The notes under the pieces were generated by a model, which was not told the DNA's origin, did no database searches, and saw nothing but the letters and a program-made list of their open reading frames with translations. A DNA stretch of 53,559 nucleotides from NCBI GenBank assembly GCA_947451525.1, contig CANFZM010000019.1, positions 1 through 53,559 on the forward strand, in the 5' to 3' direction. Source of the stretch: Flavobacteriaceae bacterium (lineage in GTDB: Bacteria; Bacteroidota; Bacteroidia; Flavobacteriales; Flavobacteriaceae). A program made the position numbers and the translations under genes. Each line of letters begins with the position of its first letter. Positions within the stretch are counted from its first letter, which is position 1. Positions 7,976-16,926 of this stretch are shown here, piece after piece.

Positions 7976-8248
7976 ATGCCAGTAAACGATTTAGAAACTC
8001 GCTTTGAAATAGCCGTAGAATTAGCAAATTCTATAACGCAAGAGTCTTTACCACAAGATGTTCAGTTACGACTGTATGCCTTGTATAAGCAATCCACACA
8101 TGGCACAATTGACAATAGAATCTACCCAGTTTATGACCTAAGAAATGCTTTCAAAATGAATGCTTGGATGCAAATAAGTCATTTAACTCAAGAGGAATGT
8201 AAAGAATTATATATAGAAGCAATCCATTCATTAGTTAAAAAGAAATAG
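7976..8248 (+). CDS. Acyl-CoA-binding protein
   Basis: A 90-residue cytosolic protein of the ACBP family, which binds long-chain acyl-CoA esters in a four-helix bundle. The signature LYALYKQSTHGT matches the conserved LYxLYKQATxGD, followed by the conserved Lys and Trp in FKMNAWMQ. It is joined to psd with no gap, which suggests delivery or buffering of acyl-CoA for membrane lipid synthesis; that link is inferred. ACBP is mainly eukaryotic but is known in Bacteroidota and some other bacteria. Confidence 0.88.
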   Translation: MPVNDLETRFEIAVELANSITQESLPQDVQLRLYALYKQSTHGTIDNRIYPVYDLRNAFKMNAWMQISHLTQEECKELYIEAIHSLVKKK

Positions 8249-8252
8249 ACCA

Positions 8253-9023
8253 ATGAAAAAAATAGTAGTCCTTTTATTTAGTGCCCTTTTTATTGTTGCT
8301 ATTAGTTCTTGCAAAAGAAAAAAATATACCGAGGTGGTTGAAGTTCCGCTTCCTTCCGTTTCTGAAAAACTGACACTTGGAGCCCCTGAAGATGCAAAAG
8401 CCGAACCAGGAGCATTTGAAATTACCAAATTATCCTTTGGTTATGATGCCCTTGCACCAAATATTGATGCACAAACAATGGAGATACATTATTCTAAACA
8501 GTATGTAACATTTACCAATAATCTTAATAAAGCATTAGCCGGAACAGAATCGGAAAATATTCCAATAGAAGATATCTTTAAAAAATTAGATATTTCCAAT
8601 ACCGATTTAAAAAATAATCTTGGAGGCTATTACAATCACACCTTATATTTTGATAATTTAACGCCAAAAGGCGACGGCAAACCTACTGATACTTTGGCAA
8701 ATGCTATTGACAAAGATTTTGGTTCTTTTGATGGTTTTAAAAATCAGTTTAAAGAAGCTGCCAATAAACAATTTGGTTCTGGATGGACTTGGTTGGTAGT
8801 GGACAAAACTGGCAAACTTCAAATAACAAATACACAAAACCAAGATAATCCATTAATGCCAAGAGCAGAAATTGCTGGAAATCCTATTTTAGCATTAGAC
8901 CTATGGGAGCATGCGTATTATTTAAACTATCTAAATAACCGAAAAAAATATATCGATAACTTCTTCTATTTAATCAACTGGAAAAAAGTAGGTGAAAAAT
9001 ATGAAGAAGCGATTAACAAATAA
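8253..9023 (+). CDS. Superoxide dismutase (Fe/Mn type), exported lipoprotein
   Basis: Dismutates superoxide to oxygen and peroxide. The 256-residue product begins with a lipoprotein signal peptide ending at C20 (AISSC). The mature part has all four metal ligands: H79 (MEIHYSKQY), H129 (YYNHTLYF), D216 and H220 (DLWEHAYY). The usual KHH after the first ligand is KQY here. Family members are normally about 200 residues and cytosolic; the extra length is the signal peptide plus a linker. It lies 4 bases after the ACBP gene, so probably in the psd operon, and likely protects the periplasm or outer membrane. Confidence 0.9.
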   Translation: MKKIVVLLFSALFIVAISSCKRKKYTEVVEVPLPSVSEKLTLGAPEDAKAEPGAFEITKLSFGYDALAPNIDAQTMEIHYSKQYVTFTNNLNKALAGTESENIPIEDIFKKLDISNTDLKNNLGGYYNHTLYFDNLTPKGDGKPTDTLANAIDKDFGSFDGFKNQFKEAANKQFGSGWTWLVVDKTGKLQITNTQNQDNPLMPRAEIAGNPILALDLWEHAYYLNYLNNRKKYIDNFFYLINWKKVGEKYEEAINK

Positions 9024-9048
9024 AAGACAGCCATAAAAGTTTATACAA

Positions 9049-9083
9049 TTTGGGTGTTTTTTTTTACCGTTCTAATACCTTTG
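9049..9083 (+). promoter_or_regulatory. Predicted promoter of the M28 peptidase gene
   Basis: TTTG at 9049-9052 and TACCTTTG at 9076-9083 are separated by 23 bases, close to the Bacteroidota -33/-7 pattern. The gene starts 35 bases downstream. Confidence 0.6.
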
Positions 9084-9117
9084 TAATTCAAAAAGCACCT
9101 TATTTAATCCCAAATAT

Positions 9118-11361
9118 ATGTATTCAAATACCATTAAAAGTAATTCCTTTTTTCAATTATTATTAGTATTCGTTTGCTTAAACGCAATCGGTCAAGAAAA
9201 AAATCTAAAAAATATTCAAAAACTTACTTTTGGAGGCGATAATGCGGAAGCCTATTTTAGTCCGGATGGTAAAAAACTTACCATGCAGGTAAACAACCCA
9301 AAAATGGGAATGTCTTGTGACCAAATTTATATGTTGGATTTGCAAAACCTACCCTATTCTACTGATAAATTAAAAGCAATTTCATCTGGAAAAGGTAGAA
9401 CTACTTGTTCTTATTTTATGCCCGATGGAAAACATATAATTTATGCTTCCACTTTTGCGTCTAATGATGCTTGTCCTGCACCTCCAAAACCGCATGATGG
9501 TAAATATCTTTGGGCAGTTTATCCAGAATTTGAAATTTACATGGCCGATTTGGATGGTAAAATTGTAAAACAACTAACTAATTCTCCAGGATATGATGCC
9601 GAAGCAGTAGTTTCTCCTGATGGTAAAAAAATTGCCTTTACTTCTATTCGTTCTGGTGATTTAGAGCTTTGGACCATGGATATTGATGGAACTAATTTAA
9701 AACAAATTACTTTCGGATTGGGTTATGATGGCGGGAGTTTCTTTTCTCACGACAGTAAGAAATTAGTTTTCCGTTCTTCTCGACCAAAAACAGAAGCAGA
9801 TATTGCCGATTATAAAGCTTTATTAAAAGATAATGTGGTTGCTCCAACCGAAATGGAAATCTATACTTGTAATGTAGACGGTTCTGATATTAAACAAATT
9901 ACCCATTTAGGAAAAGCCAATTGGGCACCATTTTTTCATCCTTCAGACAAGAAAATTATTTTTTCATCCAACCATCATTCCACACATGGGTATGATTTTC
10001 AATTGTACATGATTGATTTGGATGGTAAAAATTTGAAACAAATTACTTGGGAAAGTGAATTTAACGCATTTCCTATGTTTTCTCCAGACGGAAAAAAATT
10101 AGTTTGGTCGAGTAATCGACAACAAAATGCAGCAAGAGAAACCAATGTTTATATTGCCGATTGGGTTGATACCGACAAAGCAGAAAATGCTAAACCAGAA
10201 TTATTAAAAAAACATATTTCATATTTAGCATCGGATGAATTAAAAGGAAGATTAACTGGATCTGTTGGCGAACAAAAAGCAGCCGAATATTTATCTTCAC
10301 AATTCAAATCTTTAGGATTAAAACCGTATGAAGGTAAAGATTATATTCAAAAATTTGATTACAAAGTCCGATTAAATCCACACGATTCTATAAACGATAG
10401 CAGCGTTGCTAATACCGGAATGAATGTTATTGGTTACTTAGACAATAAAGCATCTAAAACCATTGTTATAGGAGCGCATTACGACCATTTAGGGTTGAAC
10501 GAGCACAATAATTCTACTAAGGTAAATTCGAAAGGCGAAATTCACAATGGTGCCGATGATAATGCTTCTGGAGTTTCGGGAGTTTTAGAATTGGCGCGTA
10601 TGTTTACCAAAAATAAATCAACTGAAAAAGTGAATTATATTTTCGCTCTTTTCTCTGGCGAAGAAGATGGATTGATTGGTTCTAAACACATGGCAGAAAC
10701 TATAAAAGCCAAATATCCAAATGTTGTGGCTATGATTAATATGGATATGATAGGCCGTTTGAATCCTAAAAAAGATCTTATTGTAGGCGGTATAGGTACT
10801 GCACCCGAATTTAAAGCACTAGTAGAAAAAAATAAACCCGCTGGATACAATATCACTTTAGAGGAAAGTGGCGTAGGTCCTACAGATCATACTTCTTTTT
10901 ATTTAAAAGATATTTCGGTATTGAATTTCTTTACTGGCACACATAGTGACTACCACAAACCAAGTGACGATGAAGATAAAATAAATTATACTGGGGTTAC
11001 CAATATTGTAGATTATGTTTTTAGAATTTGTAATGACGTTGCCGATTTGGATAAAGTTACTTTTACTAAAACCAAAAATAATGCTGGAAAAACTAGACCA
11101 AAATACAAAGTAACTATGGGTATCATGCCCGATTACACAGAACATGGAGATGGTTTACATGTGGATGGTGTAACCGAAAATAGACCTGCTCAACTAGCAG
11201 GAATAAAGGAAGGTGACATCATTACCAAAATTGGAACTACCGAAATTAAAGAAGTATACAGTTATATGGATGCTTTAGCAAAAATTACTCCTGGTGATGA
11301 ATTGGAAGTATTTTTCATTAGAGATGGTGAAACTAGGATGGTGAAAGTTAAATTTGAATAA
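9118..11361 (+). CDS. Secreted M28 metallopeptidase with PD40 propeller and PDZ domain
   Basis: A 747-residue exported protein. A signal peptide covers about residues 1-26. Residues about 35-345 hold repeated PD40/TolB-type propeller blades (SPDGKK repeats). Residues about 365-640 form an M28 di-zinc peptidase with ligands H454 (GAHYDHLG), D480/D481 (NGADDNASG), E515/E516 (FSGEEDG), D543 (NMDMIG) and H591 (TDHTSFY). Residues about 665-745 form a PDZ domain (AGIKEGDIITKIG). The full ligand set suggests an active aminopeptidase acting on peptides outside the inner membrane; substrate unknown. It has its own promoter and terminator. Confidence 0.88.
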   Translation: MYSNTIKSNSFFQLLLVFVCLNAIGQEKNLKNIQKLTFGGDNAEAYFSPDGKKLTMQVNNPKMGMSCDQIYMLDLQNLPYSTDKLKAISSGKGRTTCSYFMPDGKHIIYASTFASNDACPAPPKPHDGKYLWAVYPEFEIYMADLDGKIVKQLTNSPGYDAEAVVSPDGKKIAFTSIRSGDLELWTMDIDGTNLKQITFGLGYDGGSFFSHDSKKLVFRSSRPKTEADIADYKALLKDNVVAPTEMEIYTCNVDGSDIKQITHLGKANWAPFFHPSDKKIIFSSNHHSTHGYDFQLYMIDLDGKNLKQITWESEFNAFPMFSPDGKKLVWSSNRQQNAARETNVYIADWVDTDKAENAKPELLKKHISYLASDELKGRLTGSVGEQKAAEYLSSQFKSLGLKPYEGKDYIQKFDYKVRLNPHDSINDSSVANTGMNVIGYLDNKASKTIVIGAHYDHLGLNEHNNSTKVNSKGEIHNGADDNASGVSGVLELARMFTKNKSTEKVNYIFALFSGEEDGLIGSKHMAETIKAKYPNVVAMINMDMIGRLNPKKDLIVGGIGTAPEFKALVEKNKPAGYNITLEESGVGPTDHTSFYLKDISVLNFFTGTHSDYHKPSDDEDKINYTGVTNIVDYVFRICNDVADLDKVTFTKTKNNAGKTRPKYKVTMGIMPDYTEHGDGLHVDGVTENRPAQLAGIKEGDIITKIGTTEIKEVYSYMDALAKITPGDELEVFFIRDGETRMVKVKFE

Positions 11362-11381
11362 GAATTAACTAATTTGTATAT

Positions 11382-11410
11382 AATCCTCAAGGTTTCCCTT
11401 GGGGATTTTT
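11382..11410 (+). terminator. M28 peptidase terminator
   Basis: Arms AATCCTCAAGG (11382-11392) and CCTTGGGGATT (11397-11407), with one wobble pair, a TTTC loop and a following T run. Confidence 0.75.
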
Positions 11411-11613
11411 TTTGTGGTAACCCCATTAGTAATCCTACTTACTTGAATAAAAATTTGCTATTCTTCTTGAGATGTTTTTTCTGTATTATAATAAAACAAC
11501 TCTATGTAATTTAAAGTTTCACAAAGAAATTAGGACTCAAAGGAATTGTTATACCTTATAACTAATAGTGCTAGAAATAAAATTATCTATTAATTTACCA
11601 AATTATACAAACC

Positions 11614-11643
11614 AAAAAAGTCCTGATTTCTCAGGACTTTTTT
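11614..11643 (-). terminator. typA terminator
   Basis: Perfect 13-base arms (11614-11626 and 11631-11643), core GTCCTGA/TCAGGAC, with a 4-base loop and T runs on both sides. Confidence 0.8.
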
Positions 11644-11664
11644 TATAATATAGTTGTAATAAAA

Positions 11665-13461
11665 TTAGATTTTAAAACGTTTTCTATCCGTTTCTGTCAA
11701 ATAGATTTTTCTCAAACGAATAGATTTTGGTGTAACCTCAACATATTCATCTTTCTGAATGTACTCTAATGCTTCTTCTAATGAGAAAATAATTGGTGGG
11801 ATGATTCTTGCTTTTTCATCATTTCCAGACGAACGAACATTAGATTGTTTTTTCTCTTTAGTTACGTTAACACACATATCATCACCACGAGAGTTTTCTC
11901 CAATTACTTGACCTTCGTAAATTTCTGCATTAGGTTCAACGAAGAATTTACCACGATCTTGTAATTTATCGATAGAATAAGGAATCGCTTTTCCTTTTTC
12001 CATAGAAATCAATGAACCTTTGTTACGTCCAGAAATTTCTCCTTTGTAAGGTTCGTATCCTATAAAACGGTGTGCCATAATAGCCTCACCAGCAGTTGCT
12101 GTTAGTAATTGGTTACGCAATCCAATAATTCCACGTGATGGAATATTAAATTTTATAATCATACGCTCCCCTTTAGTTTCCATACTCAACATTTCACCTT
12201 TACGTAAAGTTACAAACTCTACCGCTCTTCCTGAAAGTGTTTCTGGTAAATCGATGGTTAATTCTTCAATTGGCTCACATTTTTTACCATCAATTTCTTT
12301 AATGATAACTTGTGGTTGACCAATTTGTAATTCATATCCTTCTCTTCTCATTGTTTCAATAAGAACTGACAAGTGAAGTACTCCACGACCAAAAACCATG
12401 AATTTATCAGCAGAATCAGTTTCACCTAACTTCATCGCAAGGTTTTTCTCTAACTCTTTAGTCAAACGATCTCTAATATGTCTAGAAGTAACAAATTTAC
12501 CTTCTTTACCAAAGAAAGGGGAATCGTTAATAGTAAACAACATACTCATTGTTGGTTCGTCAATAGCAATAGTTTGTAAAGCTTCTGGGTTGTCAATATC
12601 GGCAATTGTATCTCCAATTTCAAAACCTTCTACCCCAACAATTGCGCAAATATCTCCTGCAATTACTTCTTGTACTTTTTTACGACCTAGTCCTTCAAAA
12701 GTATGAAGTTCTTTGATACGTGATTTCACTATTACACCATCTCTTTTGCAAAGAGAAATTGCCATACCTTCTTTTAAAACTCCTCTTTCTAAACGACCGA
12801 TAGCGATACGTCCTGTAAATGCTGAGAAATCTAAAGATGTAATTAACATTTGTGGTGTTCCTTCAGAAACTTTAGGTGCAGGAACATGTTCTACAACCAT
12901 ATCCAACAATGCTTCAACATTATCCGTTACATTTTCCCAATGATCTGACATCCAGTTATTTTTAGCAGAACCATAAACAGTTGGAAAGTCTAACTGCCAC
13001 TCTTCTGCTCCTAATTCGAACATTAAATCGAAAACTTTTTCATGAACTTCTTCAGGAGTACAGTTTTCTTTATCAACTTTATTAATAACTACACAAGGCT
13101 TTAACCCTAAATCGATTGCTTTTTGCAAAACAAAACGAGTTTGAGGCATTGGACCTTCAAAAGCATCTACTAAAAGACAAACACCGTCTGCCATGTTTAA
13201 TACACGTTCTACTTCACCTCCAAAATCCGCGTGACCTGGGGTATCAATAATATTGATTTTGGTACCTTTATAAACAACAGATACGTTTTTAGAAGTAATG
13301 GTAATACCTCTTTCACGCTCTAAGTCGTTGTTGTCAAGGATTAAGTCTCCTGTATTTTCGTTATCACGAAATAATTGACAGTGATACATAATTTTATCCA
13401 CCAAAGTAGTTTTACCGTGATCGACGTGGGCAATAATTGCAATGTTTCTGATAGCTTCCAT
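11665..13461 (-). CDS. typA: Translational GTPase TypA/BipA
   Basis: Ribosome-associated GTPase needed for large-subunit assembly and stress adaptation. The 598-residue product has G1 AHVDHGKTT near the start, G2 RERGITI, G3 DTPGHADFGGEV and G4 NKVD, followed by the EF-G-like beta-barrel and C-terminal TypA domain. Length and motifs match the family. Minus strand, with a -7 box TACCTTTG at 13481-13488 upstream and a terminator at 11614-11643. Confidence 0.96.
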   Translation of the reverse strand: MEAIRNIAIIAHVDHGKTTLVDKIMYHCQLFRDNENTGDLILDNNDLERERGITITSKNVSVVYKGTKINIIDTPGHADFGGEVERVLNMADGVCLLVDAFEGPMPQTRFVLQKAIDLGLKPCVVINKVDKENCTPEEVHEKVFDLMFELGAEEWQLDFPTVYGSAKNNWMSDHWENVTDNVEALLDMVVEHVPAPKVSEGTPQMLITSLDFSAFTGRIAIGRLERGVLKEGMAISLCKRDGVIVKSRIKELHTFEGLGRKKVQEVIAGDICAIVGVEGFEIGDTIADIDNPEALQTIAIDEPTMSMLFTINDSPFFGKEGKFVTSRHIRDRLTKELEKNLAMKLGETDSADKFMVFGRGVLHLSVLIETMRREGYELQIGQPQVIIKEIDGKKCEPIEELTIDLPETLSGRAVEFVTLRKGEMLSMETKGERMIIKFNIPSRGIIGLRNQLLTATAGEAIMAHRFIGYEPYKGEISGRNKGSLISMEKGKAIPYSIDKLQDRGKFFVEPNAEIYEGQVIGENSRGDDMCVNVTKEKKQSNVRSSGNDEKARIIPPIIFSLEEALEYIQKDEYVEVTPKSIRLRKIYLTETDRKRFKI

Positions 13462-13480
13462 CTGATTTTTTTAGGAGGTG

Positions 13481-13488
13481 CAAAGGTA
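13481..13488 (-). promoter_or_regulatory. -7 box of typA
   Basis: On the minus strand this reads TACCTTTG, 19 bases upstream of the typA ATG. A GGAGG-like run lies between the box and the start. Confidence 0.55.
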
Positions 13489-13606
13489 CACTTTATTTTG
13501 ACAAAAAAAACGTTAGTTACAATAGTTTACATTTTAATAACTAATATTAACCTAAAACAGGATAAACGAACCAATTAAATAGCATTTAGATATGCTATAA
13601 ACAAAA

Positions 13607-13632
13607 AAAAACTTCCATCACTGGAAGTTTTT
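13607..13632 (-). terminator. rpsT terminator
   Basis: Perfect 11-base arms AAAAACTTCCA and TGGAAGTTTTT with a TCAC loop. Confidence 0.8.
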
Positions 13633-13657
13633 AATTAGTATCTAAATTAGATTACTA

Positions 13658-13909
13658 TTATAATTTTGCAACGTGCTTCGTTAATTTAGATTTTAAATTA
13701 GAAGCTTTATTATCATGAATGATATTTTTCTTAGCTAAACGGTCAATCATAGAGATTACACTAGCCAATTTAGAAGCTGCATCTGTTTTATCAGTAGCAA
13801 TTCTTATTGCTTTGATAGCATTACGAGTAGTTTTGTGTTGGTATCTGTTTAATACTCTTTTCTTATCGTTACTTCTGATTCTTTTTAAAGCTGACTTGTG
13901 ATTTGCCAT
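13658..13909 (-). CDS. rpsT: 30S ribosomal protein S20
   Basis: Binds 16S rRNA in the body of the small subunit. The 83-residue, lysine/arginine-rich, all-helical product starts MANHKSALKRIRSNDKKR, the usual S20 N-terminus, and ends KSKLTKHVAKL. It lies just downstream of two tRNA-Glu genes on the same strand, and has its own terminator. Confidence 0.96.
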   Translation of the reverse strand: MANHKSALKRIRSNDKKRVLNRYQHKTTRNAIKAIRIATDKTDAASKLASVISMIDRLAKKNIIHDNKASNLKSKLTKHVAKL

Positions 13910-13945
13910 TTTTTTTTAATATTTTTTTTTAAATAATTTTTTTTG

Positions 13946-14017
13946 TGGCCCGTAGGGGAATCGAACCCCTCTTACATGGATGAAAACCATGCGTCCTAAC
14001 CGATAGACGAACGGGCC
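13946..14017 (-). tRNA. tRNA-Glu (anticodon TTC), copy 1
   Basis: The minus-strand sequence folds as a full cloverleaf. Acceptor GGCCCGT pairs with ACGGGCC, the T-arm contains GGTTCGATTCC, and the anticodon stem CATGG/CCATG encloses loop TTTTCAT with anticodon TTC. CCA is not encoded. It is nearly identical to the copy 48 bases upstream. Confidence 0.95.
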
Positions 14018-14065
14018 ATTGTCATCCTTGGTTAATTAATAATCTCAATAATATAATTGAACTTG

Positions 14066-14137
14066 TAGCCCGTAGGGGAATCGAACCCCTCTTACATGGA
14101 TGAAAACCATGCGTCCTAACCGATAGACGAACGGGCC
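14066..14137 (-). tRNA. tRNA-Glu (anticodon TTC), copy 2
   Basis: Same cloverleaf and anticodon as the copy at 13946-14017. The visible difference is at the acceptor end: this copy ends ACGGGCT, so the first pair is G-U instead of G-C. The two lie in tandem on the minus strand and are probably transcribed together. Confidence 0.95.
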
Positions 14138-14214
14138 TACTGCTTAAATGCGGATGCAAAAATACAACTATTTTTTATTCGTACAATAGCAGTTGTAACT
14201 TTTTTTCATTTTTT

Positions 14215-15693
14215 TTAATATGCCTTTGCAAATAGCACTCTACCAGCAGATTTAGCACCGGTTAAAACACAATTTCCGTCCTCTTCTACCCTATTTAAGG
14301 GTATACATCGGATGGTTGCCTTGGTTAAATCCTTAATTTTTTCCTCCGTTTCGGCTGTTCCGTCCCAATGTGCAGAAATAAATCCGCCTTTGTTTTCTAA
14401 AATAGTTTTAAATTCTTCAAAAGAATTTACTTCCGTAATATGATTGGTTCTGTAATCTAATGCGTTTTGGTATAAATCGGTTTGAATCGTTTCTAACAAA
14501 TCATTAATATAATTTACAATTCCATCTTTCACCACCACTTCTTTGGTTAAAGTATCTCTTCTCGCTACTTCAAAAGTACCATTTTCCAAATCTTTAGGTC
14601 CAACTGCTATTCGAACTGGAACTCCTTTTAATTCCCATTCAGCAAATTTAAATCCTGGTTTTTGAGTTGTTCTATCGTCGTATTTAACGGATATATTTAA
14701 TTTTTTGAATTGTGCTACTAGTTCTTTTACGACTGCTGAAATTTTATCAAATTCTTCGTCAGTTTTAAAAATCGGAACAATAACTACTTGAATTGGCGCT
14801 AAATTAGGAGGTAAAACCAATCCGTTATCATCGGAATGTGTCATAACTAAAGCCCCCATTAATCGGGTAGAAACACCCCATGAGGTTCCCCAAACGTGTT
14901 CTTGCTTTCCTTCTGCGTTAGCAAATTTTACATCAAATGCTTTTGCAAAATTTTGTCCTAAGAAATGTGAAGTTCCTGCTTGCAATGCTTTTCCGTCTTG
15001 CATTAAGGCTTCAATACAATAGGTTTCTTCAGCACCCGCAAAACGTTCGGTTTCGGTTTTTAATCCTTTTATCACTGGAATTGCCATGAAATTTTGAGCA
15101 AAATCAGCATAAACGTTCATCATTTTTTCCGATTCTTCAATTGCTTCTGCCTTAGTGGCATGAGCAGTATGTCCTTCTTGCCATAAAAATTCGGCAGTTC
15201 TTAAGAATAAACGGGTACGCATTTCCCATCGAACCACATTGGCCCATTGGTTAATAAGCAAAGGTAAATCGCGATACGATTGCACCCAACCTTTGTAAGT
15301 AGACCAAATAATTGCTTCACTAGTTGGACGAACAATAAGTTCTTCTTCTAACTTAGCATTGGGATCTACCATTAATTTTCCAGGTCTATCTGGATCGTTT
15401 TTTAATCTATAATGGGTTACAATAGCACACTCTTTAGCGAAGCCTTCCGCATTTTTTTCTTCGGCTTCAAACATGCTTTTTGGAACAAATAAAGGAAAAT
15501 AGGCATTGCTATGTCCTGTTTCTTTAAACATTCGGTCTAGTTCGGCTTGCATTTTTTCCCAAATAGCATAGCCGTAAGGCTTAATTACCATACATCCTCT
15601 AACCCCAGAATTTTCGGCTAAATCGGCTTTAACCACCAGTTCATTATACCATTTGGAATAGTCTTCTGATCGCTTTGTTAAGTTCTTACTCAT
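14215..15693 (-). CDS. proS: Prolyl-tRNA synthetase, archaeal/eukaryotic type
   Basis: Charges tRNA-Pro. The 492-residue product starts [17 protein letters not shown] and continues [20 protein letters not shown], typical of the short type-3 ProS, which lacks the inserted editing domain of the usual bacterial enzyme. Class II motif 2 is seen at [20 protein letters not shown] and motif 3 near [16 protein letters not shown]. The protein ends AKAY, as family members with a terminal Tyr do. This type is normal in Bacteroidota. Confidence 0.95.
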   Translation of the reverse strand: MSKNLTKRSEDYSKWYNELVVKADLAENSGVRGCMVIKPYGYAIWEKMQAELDRMFKETGHSNAYFPLFVPKSMFEAEEKNAEGFAKECAIVTHYRLKNDPDRPGKLMVDPNAKLEEELIVRPTSEAIIWSTYKGWVQSYRDLPLLINQWANVVRWEMRTRLFLRTAEFLWQEGHTAHATKAEAIEESEKMMNVYADFAQNFMAIPVIKGLKTETERFAGAEETYCIEALMQDGKALQAGTSHFLGQNFAKAFDVKFANAEGKQEHVWGTSWGVSTRLMGALVMTHSDDNGLVLPPNLAPIQVVIVPIFKTDEEFDKISAVVKELVAQFKKLNISVKYDDRTTQKPGFKFAEWELKGVPVRIAVGPKDLENGTFEVARRDTLTKEVVVKDGIVNYINDLLETIQTDLYQNALDYRTNHITEVNSFEEFKTILENKGGFISAHWDGTAETEEKIKDLTKATIRCIPLNRVEEDGNCVLTGAKSAGRVLFAKAY

Positions 15694-15756
15694 GAGAAAT
15701 AGTTTGGCATAAAAATTGTTTAACTTATTTTAACTAAATAGTTATGCAAAACTAAC

Positions 15757-15764
15757 TATTTTTG
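15757..15764 (+). promoter_or_regulatory. -7 box deciding the start of the glycine-rich lipoprotein
   Basis: TATTTTTG fits TAnnTTTG. It ends 2 bases before an in-frame ATG at 15767, which would therefore sit at or before the transcription start, so the ATG at 15794 is preferred. Confidence 0.5.
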
Positions 15765-15793
15765 TAATGTCCAACAATAAAATCGTTATAGAT

Positions 15794-16897
15794 ATGAAAA
15801 CAATTTATTTTTTAACCAAAAAAATTTCCAATTATTCGATACTTGGATTTTTTGCATTGCTTGTAACTTCTTGTGGTTCTTACCAAAACTCCTCTTATTA
15901 TGATAACGATGGTGTTTATGGATCTAATGACAAACCAAGGCCTAGAGAAAATCAAAATAACAATAATAACAATGGTGGATACTATAAAGAATACTTTAGT
16001 AATCTTAATAAAGATAACCAACAAGTTTTTACCGATGTAGACGGCTACACTTCCGTTTCAGACTCCTTAAAAAAACAACCACAACAACAAGTTGGTACAG
16101 AAACAAATTATGCAGGTTGGGGATCTAACAATGCAGATAATGTTACCGTAAACGTATATGGCAACAATATGGGATGGAACAACTGGGGTTATTACAACAG
16201 TTGGGCTGGAAACAATTGGGGTTGGAATAATGGCTGGTATGGAAATTCATGGGGATACAACGGTTATTATGGATCCGGTTGGGGTATGGGATGGAATTCC
16301 TGGTACGGCCCAAGTTGGTATGGTTACTATGGTGGAGGATACTATGGCGGATATTATGGTGGTGGTTATTACGGCAACAACTGGGGTTGGAATAACAATC
16401 ATTACGGACATAACTATGCCTATTCAGGCGGCAGAAGAAATACTAATTTTGTAGGTGGGGGTTCTGGAAACATAATGGGTGGAAGAAATTCTTCAATTAG
16501 TGGTGGAAGAAGTTCTTCTATTAATGGCGGAAGAAATTCAGGTGTTTTTGGTTCTAGAAACTATGACAATCCTTCTCCTAGAACTAATTATAATAACAAC
16601 AATAACAGTTCTCCAAGATCGAACTACAACAACTATAGTTCTCCAAGAAGTTTTACTCCAAGTAATTCTTCTAGTAGTCCGAGAACCTATACACCATCTT
16701 CCACTTATACAAGTCCAAGGTCGTATTCAACTCCTACACCTAGTTATTCTAGCCCAAGATCCTATTCAAGTCCTACACCATCTTATTCTTCACCAAGATC
16801 TTCTGGCGGTGGTAGTTATGGTGGCGGTGGCGGAAGTGGCGGCGGCGGCGGCGGTGGTGGAAGATCATCTGGCGGCGGTGGCGGTGGAAGACGTTAA
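15794..16897 (+). CDS. Low-complexity Gly/Tyr/Trp/Asn-rich lipoprotein
   Basis: A 367-residue exported protein. The signal peptide ends in a lipobox-like VTSC with C27. After an acidic, Asn-rich stretch comes a Gly/Trp/Tyr/Asn-rich block (WGWNNGWYGN, YYGGGYYGG), then repeated SSPRSY/TPS units, then a C-terminal poly-Gly/Ser tail ending GGRR. No enzyme motif is visible. Such composition suggests a disordered or adhesive surface protein. The frame is open from 15767, but the signal peptide and -7 box favour 15794. Databases may call similar proteins vitellogenin-like because of composition alone. A predicted porin gene follows 29 bases later. Confidence 0.7.
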   Translation: MKTIYFLTKKISNYSILGFFALLVTSCGSYQNSSYYDNDGVYGSNDKPRPRENQNNNNNNGGYYKEYFSNLNKDNQQVFTDVDGYTSVSDSLKKQPQQQVGTETNYAGWGSNNADNVTVNVYGNNMGWNNWGYYNSWAGNNWGWNNGWYGNSWGYNGYYGSGWGMGWNSWYGPSWYGYYGGGYYGGYYGGGYYGNNWGWNNNHYGHNYAYSGGRRNTNFVGGGSGNIMGGRNSSISGGRSSSINGGRNSGVFGSRNYDNPSPRTNYNNNNNSSPRSNYNNYSSPRSFTPSNSSSSPRTYTPSSTYTSPRSYSTPTPSYSSPRSYSSPTPSYSSPRSSGGGSYGGGGGSGGGGGGGGRSSGGGGGGRR

Positions 16898-16926
16898 TTT
16901 TTTTATTTAATTCTAAATTTAGTACT

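Larger units (their letters stand above)
11362..11664. other. 303-base gap between convergent M28 and typA genes
   Basis: It holds one terminator for each gene, at 11382-11410 and 11614-11643. The 200 bases between are AT-rich with no supported gene. Confidence 0.6.

Noticed and set aside
16158..16910. Other-frame and antisense frames across the glycine-rich lipoprotein gene
   Set aside because: They arise from the low-complexity sequence (poly Val/Met/Thr or His/Arg) and have no start signal or homology.
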